Shown here: one piece after another, positions 8,226-19,786 of the stretch
How positions within the stretch are numbered: the stretch's first letter is position 1
Layout: every line of letters starts with the position of its first letter
Source of the DNA: Plantago ovata
Lineage: Eukaryota; Streptophyta; Magnoliopsida; Lamiales; Plantaginaceae
Direction of reading: 5' to 3'
Length of the DNA: 64,000 nucleotides
NCBI GenBank assembly: GCA_028274465.1
Contig: CM051456.1
Coordinates: 126,620,880 to 126,684,879 of the forward strand
The notes under the pieces: model-generated
The model's database searches: none
Told to the model about the DNA's origin: nothing
The model's input: only the letters and a program-made list of their open reading frames with translations
Translations under genes and position numbers: made by a program

Positions 8226-10688
8226 ATGGCAGCAATGGCACTGACGTCACCTTCTCCTCAATTACTTCCCTCCAATGTATGTTTACTAAATTCAATTCAA
8301 TTTCTCTTGCCATCCTTTAACTGTTCTATTGTACATTTGCTTTCTTCCTTACCTGTACTGTTTGTAAATTAGGGGAAATGTGCCAAACAGCTTGGTGTTG
8401 TGTGTTGAGTGGTGGTGTAGTTTTCAATTTTGACTAGTAATGTTTAGTAAAAGATGTTTTAGTTCCATATGATTTTTTCTTTTTTTTTTTTTTTGAATTT
8501 ATATGTTTTGTTCTTTATTCTTAACAGAATTTAGGTATTGGTAGCCTGCAAAGAGATGTCAAGTTGCACCAAGCTACATTGCTTGTGAGCTCCTCCGGTC
8601 GAAAACCTGCTGGATCCAGGTAAAAATTGCATGTGGATTGTTGGGAACTTAGGATGGTGTAGTTTTTGTTAACTTGGTTCAGTATGTTAATTTCTTTTGT
8701 TTGGTTCATAATTATCTGTCAATTGGTCGCTTCATGGTATCTAATTGTGTTTACTAGCATTGTATTGTGTACGTTAACTCTTTAAAATACTTGTAGGTGA
8801 TCTATGAGAATGGTTTCACTTACGTTTCCATTTGGTCGCAGTTTTTTCACATGCATGTTATGCATTCTCAATAGTCCAAGGCTTTGTTGTACAAAGGCCA
8901 CATACACCCCCAGAAAATAGTTCACCGATAAGGGCCGTTTGCCTGCAGAAGCCTTGTTAATTGCACCAGTGTAATCATAGTATACAATTGTGGAGTGTTT
9001 CGTTGTATTAGCTATGCCAACCTATTTTGAGATATGGCATTTAATTTGTTTGGTCAAGTAAACTCTATGCGTTCAATGTGGTTACGTTACCAGTTGTTGG
9101 CCTAGTGAGTTTCAGGTCATTAAGTTGCTGTAGCTTCTCAAAGGATGGTAGGAAGTCCCTACTCCAACCAATATCTGCTGTTGGGTCAGGTGATGGTATT
9201 CATATACAGATCTTGAAAATATAACAGGAGTTTACATGTTCACTTTTCATCGGTATTGAGTACTATGACATGTGAATTCAGGTTTGGAGGCGTCAATTTC
9301 GGATCTGGAGAATTCTATAACCATTAAAAACGCTGAGATAGTTTTGGAGTCTAAAGATGAAGAGAAGATGCAAGTGAGTTAATAATCTTGCTAATCTGCC
9401 GTTTGATTTAGATGAAAATTGTATCTTTGGAAATGTTCAGTGCACAAATCTTAGATGTGGTTATGTTGTCAGAACATGCAGTCGTATTGAATCCGAAGTA
9501 GTAACTAGCTTTGCTTAGATGTGTATTTGGTGTACCAATGGGGATTGGTGAATAAGAAATATTTATGAACAGAAACAGACCTAATTTATCTTAAATAGTA
9601 CAAGTAACTTTTGTGTTGCTGTAATATAAGATGGTCCAAATCCAATTAGTCCTTTATGTTCCGTGTCAGGTAAGAGTAGATTTGCCGGGGAAGGAGACAC
9701 AGATTATATTTGAAAAAATTCTAAGAAACTTGGCTCGTACAGCACCACCTGTTCCTGGTTTTCGCCGAGAGAAAGGAGGTACTTAAACTGAGACCTGTTC
9801 ATTTCCTGTTGGCAACTTTCGTTTTCTCTTCTATTACTAAAGCATCATAAGTTTTCTTAATTATCTGGCTGCTAAAGGAGGATTCTTAATCAACCTTTGC
9901 CTCAAAATTGAAATGCTAAATCTACAGGTTTATTATTTGAAAATACCTGAAATGATCATGAAAATGCCAACTCCTAAACTACTTAATTCGTTTTGAATTT
10001 TCTCTTTGTGATTTCAATATCTTTTCCTGTTCACACAAGAAGATAAGAACCTGCCACTGACCATCCTACTTTGCTTATTTGCATGTGGAAATTGGACTTG
10101 CAGGAAAGACATCTAAGGTAATTCTCCTGATCCTTGTTCTGCTCTTTTTTTCGCCACCGTCTTGTTTGGCTTTTTTTTTTTTTTTTTTTTTCCTGTATGG
10201 ACATAATTACATAAATCAAGAAACTCCATTTACGACTTATTTGATGCAGGTACCCAAGGACTTTCTTCTACAAATTCTTGGCGAAGAGCGAGTGACCAAC
10301 TTTGTTCTTCAAGAAATTATTACCGTAACAGTATCCGATTATGTCAAGAAGGCAAGCTATATAGTCATGAACATTTCCGTTTATCTTATTTGATGGATTA
10401 TGTCAAGTGACTGTACTGATCTTTGTGAAATGACTGACAACATGGCAGGAAAATTTGTCTATTAAAGGCGACATGGTTACCACCATCCAGTCCGCTGAGG
10501 AACTGAAGGCGGTATTTGTCCCTGGAAAGGATTTTGGATTTAATGCTACTTTGCAATTTGAGACTTCGGCCAAGGAAGAACCATTGGAGGTTGAGGAATC
10601 TACAGAGGACGAATCCATCGAGGTTGAGAAATCTACGGAGGATGAAGCTATCGAGGTTGAGAAATCGACAGTTGAAGAATCGACTTAA
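8226..10688 (+). CDS. Trigger factor N-domain-like protein, chloroplast
   Basis: Eight exons: 8226-8276, 8528-8619, 9116-9189, 9282-9373, 9670-9778, 10104-10117, 10250-10351, 10449-10688. All phases fit, giving 257 residues. The N-terminus is Ser/Ala-rich like a plastid transit peptide. Residues about 90-210 match the ribosome-binding domain of bacterial trigger factor: VRVDLPGKETQIIFEKIL, PPVPGFRREKGGKTSKVP (the GFRxxK...P signature, about 133-146) and VLQEIITVTV. The PPIase and C-terminal chaperone domains are absent, as in the Arabidopsis At2g30695 type. The tail (about 219-257) is a Glu-rich repeat of (I/L)EVEKSTEDE units. Exon 6 is only 14 bp and lies in the signature loop. Exon 7 uses a GC donor (AAG|GCAAGC). 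Presumed to act on nascent chains at plastid ribosomes; that role is inferred. Confidence 0.87.
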
Positions 10689-11275
10689 CTGTCCCGTAGA
10701 GGCGTTTTTGTAACAATATCCATGCAGAGGCTACTTTAGCGATGTTAAGATCATTACTAAATCCATATTTCCTTTTGTTCTGTTCTGATTAGTTAAACAC
10801 TTGTGATTTTATGGGAGCTAGCTAGCTTTTCTTCATCAGTTTGGTTTCTTGTTAAGGACCAGTGCCCAGCTCTTAATTCGACCTTCAAAATTTGTATGCG
10901 TGGTCTGCTTTTTGAAATATTATGAGAAATCTATGGAATTGGCGTTCTTTCATTCTAACATAATATCCAGTCTATTTAGTAAAACGAACTGATAATGTGA
11001 CTCTATTTAATAAAATGAAATGATAAGGTGATTAGTAGCTGATAATGTAACGGATAGATGATCAGTCAACCTTATTTTTAATAAGCTACATGACTGATCA
11101 ACTCAGTATTTGAGGTGGGTGAGTAAGTAGTTATTTGAATTATTTTTCATTATCGTTTTAAAAAAAGTTCAAACATATAGGGGTAAAATGGTCTATTTGC
11201 AAGTCAATCCATAAACAAACAAGTCCTACCAAATCAAACCCACCTGATTGGATCCGTCCACTTCAAGCTCCAACA
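10689..11275. other. 3' UTR and promoter region between two genes
   Basis: Holds the trigger-factor-like 3' UTR (to roughly 10930), then AT-rich DNA with short repeats of GATAA(T/G)GTGA(C/T) type around 10985-11060, and the upstream region of the SLP2 gene. No separate gene is seen. Confidence 0.45.
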
Positions 11276-12433
11276 ATGGCGAACATGAGCTGCGAAACCC
11301 TCCCATCTCTAGTCTCCACTTTCGTCGACACCTTCATCGATTTCACCGTCAGCGGCGGCCTCTTCCTCGCCCCAGAGCCACCTCCATCTCCCAACCCCAC
11401 AGTTTTCCCTCAGCCTTCTCGCCTCGTCGCCATCGGAGACATCCACGGCGACCTATCCAAGGCCAAACAGGCCTTAAAACTCGCAAATCTCATCGACACC
11501 AACGATCGGTGGATCGGAGGCACAACGACCGTCGTTCAGGTCGGCGACGTCCTCGATCGCGGCGGCGAAGAGATTAAAATCCTCTACCTGCTCGAGAAAT
11601 TGAAACGCGAGGCAACGAAATCCGGTGGCCGGATCATAACTATGAACGGGAACCATGAGATTATGAATGTGGAAGGGGATTTTAGGTTTGTGACGTCAGC
11701 AGGTTTTAAGGAGTTTGAGGATTGGGCGATGTGGCAGTGTGTTGGGAATGTGATGAAGAGGATGTGTTGTGGAGTCGAAAATCGGGGCAATGTGGATGTG
11801 TATGATGGTGTGCCTAAGGAGTTCGCTAGAATAGGTCCTGAACTGGTGAATGGGGTTAGGGCTCGTGTTGCGGCTTTGAGGCCGAACGGGACGATTTCGA
11901 GTAGGTTTTTGGCGGGGAACCAGACGGTTGTGGTGGTAGGAGACTCGGTTTTCGCGCACGGTGGGTTGTTGAAGAACCATGTTGTTTACGGGTTGGAACG
12001 TGTGAATGAGGAGGTGAGGGATTGGATTCGTGGAGTGAGGGAGAAGGTGGGGAATGAGCTGGTGAGGGGGAAGGATTCTATTGTTTGGTTAAGGAGGTTT
12101 TCGGATGGGAAGGATTGTGATTGTTCGATGTTGGAGCATGTTCTTGAGACGATTCCTGGCGCGAGGAGGATGATTATGGGGCATACTATTCAGGATAAGG
12201 GGATTAATGGAGTTTGTGGTGATCGGGCTGTTAGGATTGATGTGGGGATGTCTGCGGGGTGTGGGGGTAAGTTTCCGGAGGTTTTGGAGATCACGGAGGG
12301 TTCACAGGTTACGATTTTGACGTCGAATCCTAAGTATGCGAAAGGTTATGAAAGTTTTAAGGATGTTAGGAAAGAGGGACTTGGTACGTTGATCACCGAA
12401 GAAAGACCAAGGCAAGTTGAGGTTAATGCTTGA
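11276..12433 (+). CDS. SLP2: Shewanella-like protein phosphatase 2 (SLP2)
   Basis: Intronless 385-residue frame. All PPP-family metallophosphatase motifs are present in order: GDIHGD (54-59), GDVLDRG (90-96), GNHE (125-128), VFAHGG (225-230) and a late MGHT (301-304) followed by RIDVGMS (320-326). These supply the two-metal site. Motif spelling (GDVLDRGGEE, MNGNHEIMN, AHGGLL) matches the bacterial-like SLP phosphatases of plants rather than PP1/PP2A. Arabidopsis SLP2 is reported as a mitochondrial tyrosine-specific phosphatase activated through MIA40. The conserved pairs CC (164-165) and CDC (281-283) fit a redox-controlled protein. The ATG at 11276 has a good context (ACAATGGCG); the next Met is at residue 4. 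Nothing odd was seen. Confidence 0.95.
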   Translation: MANMSCETLPSLVSTFVDTFIDFTVSGGLFLAPEPPPSPNPTVFPQPSRLVAIGDIHGDLSKAKQALKLANLIDTNDRWIGGTTTVVQVGDVLDRGGEEIKILYLLEKLKREATKSGGRIITMNGNHEIMNVEGDFRFVTSAGFKEFEDWAMWQCVGNVMKRMCCGVENRGNVDVYDGVPKEFARIGPELVNGVRARVAALRPNGTISSRFLAGNQTVVVVGDSVFAHGGLLKNHVVYGLERVNEEVRDWIRGVREKVGNELVRGKDSIVWLRRFSDGKDCDCSMLEHVLETIPGARRMIMGHTIQDKGINGVCGDRAVRIDVGMSAGCGGKFPEVLEITEGSQVTILTSNPKYAKGYESFKDVRKEGLGTLITEERPRQVEVNA

Positions 12434-13767
12434 ATAAAGAGAGGTTTATGGATTGAAATGCCACTAAGCGCATCTGGGTATATGAACACTGGGAGTTGTT
12501 TTTACTTCTCATTTAATTTAATTGCGGGATCACCGTAATTGGTGGTTCTGGAAATTGTATTCAGGATATGCTTTAATCAGCAGTGGTGAATAGTAGAATT
12601 GTTATGTTGTCTAATTGCTCTGTTACATTGCACTTCTAGTTTCTATAACTGGTGGTTGTGCTTAAGTTTATGCTTGTCTTGTTGGTTCACGTCTGTTCTG
12701 TTCTGTTCTGTTGGTTCATGCCTGTTCTGTTCTGTTGGTTCATGTCTCTTCACAGGATTCTGATTTCACTACAAAACTCTTAGTTCTGTGTCCCGGTTCA
12801 GCTGAGAGAATCGTTCTACTAGATGTTTTGACGTAATTCCCAGTTTGATAGTGTTATGCTATAGAGCAAGATCTGGTTGTGGAATTTGAGATGCATCGAT
12901 GATCATAATCCTCAGTTCCTCACGTGTGTTTCCATTTCTTCTTTTACGTGTGAAATGTCTGCTCGAATAGAAGAAGCTTAATAGGCATATTACCTACATA
13001 TTTTTCAGTTCATCATCCTCATTATTAGTCCTGTTATCGTTGTCTGTAAACTACTTCTTCGGATACCGATTTAGTCACCTGAACATTTTCAAGTAGTGAC
13101 TTCTGTCTGCCATGTTCTGTCCACAGTTTCTATGATCATTTTCTGCTCTGTGTTCATGTTTTTTCCTTCTGTGATGACTCCGTTGCATGAGACATTTGAT
13201 ACCGATTCTTTAACAGTGAGTTTTAGTTTTGTGGCAACTCCTAGAAAGCTGGTAAGTCTTAACTGTAGCGAACATCTGCTGTTGGCTCAGAAATGCATGC
13301 GATTGTTTGATGAAAGATCAGATGGAAAATAGCTGTTCTTCCTAAGCATGCCAACGAAGTCAATTGAGCTCTACCGCACTGAGCCTGTTGTCGTTGCAAT
13401 TAGATTCCTCCTCTATAAGACTGCTTATGTCTACATGAGTATACAACTACGCGTGCCAAATAAGAAAATATCCTGCCTGCCTTTCACGCCCTTGCATAGA
13501 ACAAACTTTTGACTATAACAAGGCCACTTCAAATGAAGTACAGTACCATTCAAGGTCAAACGTACATCAATGAATATCTTCCATAAAATCAAAATGAACC
13601 TAATCATCTATATACCAGAACAATAAAACTTAATGTACTCACAGTGAGCTATAAATTTCACACTACACTTTTATGGCTGTCATTTCTATCCACTTCTGTG
13701 AGTGCTGGCCTTCTATAATAAAAAATTGCAAGAATACAAATGAACAATTATGAAAACTAGATAAAAA
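12434..13767. other. Convergent intergenic region
   Basis: Lies between the 3' ends of SLP2 (plus) and GUX (minus), so it mostly holds two 3' UTRs. A small imperfect array of GTTCTGTTCTGTTGGTTCA-type units occupies about 12665-12755. The open frame near 13096-13332 has no recognisable feature and is not called. Confidence 0.5.
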
Positions 13768-16700
13768 TCACAAAGAAGGAAGCGATTCTCTTACACTCAC
13801 AGGAGGCGGCTGTGTTGAATTCGCATTATCTGTCCAATTCTTATCACCCCAGTGCCATAACATGCTTTCCCAGAAGCAGAAATCTTCGAAACAAGTATTT
13901 AACCTCTTATCTTTTATCTTTATCTTCCAATGACCATCACTATAGTTACCCTTCTGAGCTTGTCTCCGATCCCATTCAAGTGCGGCCTTCTGCTTAGACC
14001 TAAGCAAACAGTACTTCTGTAAATTTTCTGGCATTGCATCATGTACTTTCCACCAAGTTTTATGTGCAACATCACTTGCAAACTCCTGCAGTATGTCCAC
14101 ATTCCAATTGCAGTCGTAATCCCGAAAGCATAACCATGGCTTCAGTCCCAAATAGTGAAGAACATAAAGGATTGGAGGGTCTGCGCCAAAGAGACGCGTC
14201 TTCATTTCCTTTTTCTCTACCTCATCACCGATCCAAAAATGTTTCAAGAAATTCATGTGTTTTGGGATTCGGTGCCACCATGTGAAGATTTCATTCAGGT
14301 AACCTTGGTCTCCACCATTGTAGGACTCAATTTCATTGATGTGGTCCATCAATAACTGAAACGTGCAGTTTGAAGGTTCAATCACCATGACCCCCGAATT
14401 AAAGAGAGTAGCATTATTTCCTGTAGCTGATATTTCTGGCATCTCGAATAAGAAATCAATATTTCTGAGGATTAATAAATCTGCATCGATGAATATGATT
14501 TTGTCGTAATCTGTCAACTGCCATAGACGGAATTTGCTGTAGTTGAACTCGTTGTAGGCATCACGTTCGGCTTTAGGATTTCTAATTCTTTGAATAGTGT
14601 GGAGCTTCCATCCTGCTGCTTCGAGACCACCTCTGTGGTAATCACTGATGGAGTCATCCACTAGTATGACAAGATCCCGAGTTGAACCTGCCATGCGAAT
14701 ACTTTGTGCTGCAGCAATAGCACCACAAACATAAACATGTGCAGAGTGTAAGATTGTCGCATATGCCTCTCTCTTTGCATCACCTGAATACCGGTTTCCT
14801 GTAACAATAGCCATGGACCATTATGTTAGGCTTTTTATTTGAGAGGATTGCTACGGCACATCCGTGAAACATAAGTCTATAATAAGGACTGACCTTTGGC
14901 ATTCAAAGGAACAGAAAGTTCGCATGATCCAACCGGAAGGTGGAGCTTTTCTCTTAATTTATTCAAGTTCGGTTTATAAAGCCACACGTTGCCTTCTCTT
15001 ACAATTAGTTCTTTGCAAGTAAACAGATTTGGGGTTGGAAAACACTCAGTAATAAGAAGAACATGAACAGGATGATACCCTCTGACAGTTGCGGCAAGCC
15101 TTGCAGCTTCAAGTTGCAAGTGGAATCGACTGACATCCCTCGCCCAGTTCTTAGATTTAGCACAAGGGAGCTTCACAACTATAAGGTCCAGGCGTGGTTT
15201 ACCAGAAAATTCACTTTTTGGCAAATTTGGACAAGTAGGAACTTCAAATTCTTCCTCTTCATCTAACCATTCTGGATATAGTGTATCCCAAGTAACATTG
15301 CGTTGTAAATGGTCCAAGGTCAGTATAACATGTTCTGCATCTGGCAATAATTGCTCAAACTGTTTAATTTCATGATTCTCGAAATTCAGTAACCCTATGC
15401 CCTTATACTCATTTCTGTCTGGCAGTTTCCTCATAGCAGTAGATACTTTGTTCCAATCAATATCTACAACTGCTACGTATTTATCTCCCAAGCTTGCCCT
15501 GTTCAAAAATTCCGAAAATGAAAAATAGTAGTACTAAAGAAGAGAAGAATCAAGATCCTTCCTATTGTGATGGAACTCATAGTGAACAGTCACATTATTA
15601 ATGCAGAAATGATAGGAAAAAGACTGTTCGAGCATTGTAGAGAAGCCAATACTACAACATACCTAGAAAGAATTCTGGACATGTAATCTTTCTCATGAAT
15701 CGAAGTAGAACGTAGGACTGTCAAAAATGCAACGATGACTGTAATAGCCATCACAAGCTTCAATTTGGGAATGTTGCATCCAAACATTCTATCCAGGCTA
15801 AAACCATGAATAGTTCTCTGTCCATCTCTTAGAATTCTACTTCTTAGGGACCTTCGTTTGCTTGTATTCTCGCTGAACCAGAGGACATCAAGTATTAGCC
15901 AAAAAGTATCAGAAAAAATATTGGAACATGAAAGGGGAATTGTTTAACCAAAAGGAAGAATGACAAAGTACAATTTCAAACAGTGAGGGCGTGAAACTTG
16001 AAAGCGTAAAAAAGTGTATTGTATTGTATCGGAACAATGAAGTATGGAATACAATCTAAAACCAGACTGTTATACACTGTAGTCATAATTACTGGCCAGG
16101 ACTCATCATCATACAGATGGCCATCTGCCATAGTACATAAATTAGCAACCTTAGATACTACAAGTACCCGAAATAACAGAAAAAGAAAAAAAAACTGAAT
16201 CCAGTCAATAGGTTTATGTATACTTAATGTTGGTAAACACTAAATATCAACACAGGAAACTCCAAGGCCCAAATTACCAAGATGTAACAGAACACTTCTG
16301 CCTAAGCCTACTTGAGCCTTGTAGTTTACCAAAAATTGGTTTAGCCTCTTAAAGTTAATATAAACCAGCTCCTTCACTTTCTACATCTCTCACGTCTACA
16401 GGGTGAACTGCCCACTTGTACGTGATACCTCACTAACAAGCACACACAGGGAAAACATACTGCCATAAACTAATCATAAGCATGATTAAAATATCAGCAT
16501 CTCAGTAAGCAATATGCAAGCGAATTTCCAATCGATTGTTAATTTCAACAAACAATAGACTTGGAACACGAAGCTAACAAACTAAACACCCTATCCCCCA
16601 GCAGGTCCAGCACTTCAAAGAAAAGGAAATGCGAAACCGGGCAAAATGACTATATCAAGCAAAGAGAGTAGAAAAGCAAGATCTTCCAAGTCTTTCAATA

Positions 16701-17408
16701 TTGCAGCCATGTTATCCCCAATTGACCCGAATGACCATCCATATGACATTGACACCAGATGATCATCCTGGTTAAACCTATAACATAATCCAAATTTTCA
16801 ATCTTTGCTATTTTCACCGAAGTAGCACAAAGGCCTTTAGTAAAGCTGAAATCTTGAATTCAATTCACCTAAAGTAAATCCCTTAACTCAAAATGATCTT
16901 CCTGGCCTAATATCAGTGAAGTAACACAATGGGCAGTTCAAAGATCATACATTTCACGAGGGCTTTAGTAAAGCTGAAAAAACTTGAATTCAATTCACCT
17001 AAACCAAATCCCTTAACTCCAAATGATCGAATGGCCATCGTCATTAACTCAAAATGATCTTCCTGACCTACTATCAGTGAAGTAACACAAAGGACAGTTC
17101 AAAGATCATACATTTGAGAAGGCCTTAAGTAAAGCTGAAAACTTGAATTCAATTCACCTAAACTAAATACTTCAAATTACAGCTACTACTAAATTTAGAA
17201 AGTGAAAAATGAACTGCTGCAAAATTAGGCAAAGACAAGAAAAGTCAAATTAGAAAGTGAGACATAGTTCCTACAGAAAATAGAATCAAAACCCATATAT
17301 AGGTAGGTCGAAACTAGTAAGACAAAGTTTAGAGATTATATCATCATCTTACGTTGAAAATGAGAACCTATGCCTAGGTTCCATCGAAGTAGGGGATGAG
17401 CCTCTCAT
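13768..17408 (-). CDS. GUX: Xylan glucuronosyltransferase (GUX/PGSIP, GT8)
   Basis: Four coding exons on the minus strand: 17353-17408, 15663-15872, 14894-15498, 13768-14798. Phases fit and give 633 residues, in the usual range for GUX. There is a short cytosolic N-terminus (MRGSSPTSMEPRHRFSFST), then a basic patch, one membrane anchor (about 57-73, KLVMAITVIVAFLTVL) and a lumenal stem. The GT8 catalytic domain follows: HVYVCGAIAAAQSI, the metal-binding DAD in FIDADLLILRN (395-397), FNSGVMVIEPS, GGDQGYLNEIF and LHYLGLKPW. GUX enzymes add glucuronic acid to xylan in the Golgi. Exon 1 is 1.5 kb upstream and an extra intron probably splits the 5' UTR (donor near 17566). The last few codons could be altered by a GTGAGT donor-like site just before the stop. 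Which GUX subgroup it belongs to is not resolved. Confidence 0.93.
16832..17185. repeat. Three-unit tandem repeat in GUX intron 1
   Basis: Units starting at 16832, 16961 and 17121 share GG(C)CTTTAGTAAAGCTGAAA, TTGAATTCAATTCACCTAAA and TTAACTCAAAATGATCTTCC phrases. Spacing is 129 and 160 bp, because the second unit has an extra 30-bp segment. It is non-coding and inside the first coding intron. Confidence 0.85.
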
Positions 17409-17673
17409 ACTAGCAGCTAGCTAGCTTGTTCAGTTCAAGTGACACAAGACCACATCTGATCTGAGCAAAATGCACAAAAGGGTCAAGTTAAAATTTAGGG
17501 AAAAAACCCAAAGACTGCATTTTTATTACAGAGTAATGAAATGATGCACAGAGTTGGGTGTTCTTACAGTTAATCGAAGCTAATCTTGCTGTGGGTGCAG
17601 AAGCAGAAGGATCTGTCTGTAGTCGATGAAGAATAGTTAGCTGTCAGATGAAAGTTTGGAGAGTCGGTTGTGG

Positions 17674-17683
17674 TTATTTAAAT
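17674..17683 (-). promoter_or_regulatory. Probable TATA box of the GUX gene
   Basis: The minus strand reads ATTTAAATAA followed by CC. A pyrimidine- and CATC-rich leader lies downstream, then a GTAAGA donor near 17566, so transcription likely starts about 30 bp downstream of this box. Confidence 0.4.
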
Positions 17684-18784
17684 CATAATCAAGACAACAA
17701 AATGGTTGTATGAGAACAAAAACCTCCATGTTTTCTTTTTGATTTTTTCTCCGCAACACAAGAAAACCTCCCATTGATTTTTTTTATTTTACTTCTTTTT
17801 AGATATTACGGGAATGCCTCTCACCTTTTAATTACGAGTGTCTCAGCTCAACACACGGGATAGAATCGATTTGACCATTTTAGCATTTAGTCTCCTTCCT
17901 ATTGGTCTGAACTCAAATAAACTTTGTAGTATAAAAGTAATTTAGAAAGTCTAAGCTAAAATAACTTGAATTGAACTGAATTTAATAGTTATTGAGACGA
18001 AGAGGGCTATGTTCTGTTCGTAGGAACTGAACTAAATTTAGATGATCTTAATTGAATTGTTTGTACTTTGTAGAGTAAAGAGAAAAAAACTAAGTAAATC
18101 TAAATTGAACCGGTCAGAATTGAATTTAATAGTTTTTCAGATGAAGATGACAAAATCTGAGTCAATATCGAGAAGATAACCTACAATTATTTTGTATTAC
18201 ACTGCATTCCACATCAGTTGAGAATGGGGCATTGAGTATATAAATAGACCGTTAATAATCTCAAAAGTTATTTCGTGTGTGGTTCTAAAAGTGAATTCTT
18301 ATGGTTCTAACTTCTAAAGCCCCAAGTGTTGGTTGTTAGGACATGGTTGTTTAGGACAAGTGTTAAGGTTTCTCTTACCATTAATTAATGAAGCTTTTCT
18401 TGACCCTCGTTAATTTTTGCTTCAGTGGTCCTTCATAAATTACACAATTGATTTTAATTAATTTTTCTAAAAGGCCGTTTAATTTTAAATAGTACGTACT
18501 TTAAATTCATTTTAAATACGAAGTATTACATTATAATTATACGTTATAAATTAACATTAATTTGAGATCAAAATAAAAAATTTAAAAGAATTAATAAAAT
18601 GGAAAGTGTGTAGCTTATGAAAGGACATATCAAAAAGTGTAGTGACATTCACCAATACATGTACAATATTTTGTTTCGATTTTCTAAATATAAGTTCTTG
18701 GCGGTTATTATCTAAATTAAATGAGAATTGCTAAATTTTAGGTTTAAAGTTGTTACGAATTTAATTAATAATATTTTTAAATAC
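17684..18784. other. AT-rich intergenic DNA
   Basis: Contains degraded AACTGAACTAAATTTAG-type repeats (about 17930-18150) similar in style to MITE internal sequence. No gene is seen. Confidence 0.4.
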
Positions 18785-18930
18785 CGACCAAGGCCCAAAC
18801 CCAGCGAAAGAAATACTTATAATCAACTATAAAAACGTAGTTAATGATCGGTTAGAGACGGTAATTAGAAACGCAAGGAAAAGAGAAGAAAGGGTTTCCA
18901 GCATCGTTCTTGATCAATCACCAGGCAAGT
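18785..18930 (+). promoter_or_regulatory. Orphan promoter and first exon-like segment
   Basis: AAGGCCCAAACCCAG near 18790 is a site II (GGCCCA) type box. A TATAAAAACG box follows at about 18830, then purine-rich leader sequence with AGGGTTT (18891-18897). It ends in CCAG|GCAAGT (18921-18930), a strong GC-type splice donor. This combination is typical of ribosomal-protein and other housekeeping genes. No coding exon is recognisable before the repeat block that starts near 19787, so this may be the remnant of a truncated gene. Confidence 0.35.
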
Positions 18931-19175
18931 AATCTTTGATTTACGATTTTTTTATGGTTGTGTTCATATATGTCCTATGATTGTTAATTTGATTAACGAT
19001 CGATGCTAATTAAGTTTTTGTTCAATTAATACCGTTAGGGTTTTATATATAGTCTATATTGATGAATTTATGCACTAACGACTAACCTAAGGTTGTGTAA
19101 TTTTCTTTCCGTATGAACAAATTTGAACGGAATAGATTTAATCGGAACTAATTTGTAATATAAAATAAAAAAATA

Positions 19176-19249
19176 GGTCGGGGTTCGAATCACCACGGGG
19201 TAAATGAGGAACCATTATTGATTCTCGCTTTACCGCTTAAAAAAAAAAG
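19176..19249 (+). mobile_element. 5'-truncated SINE with poly-A tail
   Basis: GGTCGGGGTTCGAATCACC contains a Pol III box B-like GGTTCGAATCA-type motif. It continues with GGAACCATTATTGATTCTCG and ends in a run of A. The flanks are a 17-bp direct repeat, TATAAAATAAAAAAATA (19159-19175) and TATAAAACAAAAAAATA (19250-19266), one mismatch apart. The same element is found at 42056-42146. Confidence 0.7.
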
Positions 19250-19786
19250 TATAAAACAAAAAAATAATTAAGTAATTTGGAACTGAATGTCATTGTAAGT
19301 ATTTAATAATCGAACCGAACCGATTGATTTTTTTATAAATAAGAAAAACATAGCTAGCCTAATATAGTTTCAAACACCAAGGCAAAATTCTGGATTATTT
19401 CATGTGATCAGTGGTACTGTTTTATCGGTTGTTTCCGTAATTTTTCAGTTTCCGGGCCAAATTCATATTAATTTGATAGTTGAGTTTAAGTGTACGTGTC
19501 TGTTGTTTGTAGTTTTCGTGGTTGGTAGATTAATTTCCAAAAAAAAAAAGTGGTTGGTAGATTAATTTGGTTAGCTGGAAAAACGAATATTAACATTACT
19601 ATAGATGCTTCAATTCGAGAGGATATGTTATTGATTTCCGTTTGAATTTAATTTAATTTATTTGTAATAGTAAAAAAGAACGAGACAAATCTAAACTGAA
19701 CTATATTGAAGTAGTTTCTAAGAGGAAGAAACCATATAAGCGAAATGAGCTACAGCGAAATGACACAGGTAGGTATGGAAGGAAAA

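Noticed and set aside
12665-12755. Short GTTCTGTTCTGTTGGTTCA array as a possible CRISPR-like array
   Set aside because: Units are unequal, without unique spacers, in a plant nuclear context; simple slippage repeats.
14799-14814. Start codon for GUX at the Met just upstream of exon 4 (MAIVT)
   Set aside because: Those codons are the intron's polypyrimidine/acceptor region. Upstream exons with matching phases supply the true N-terminus.
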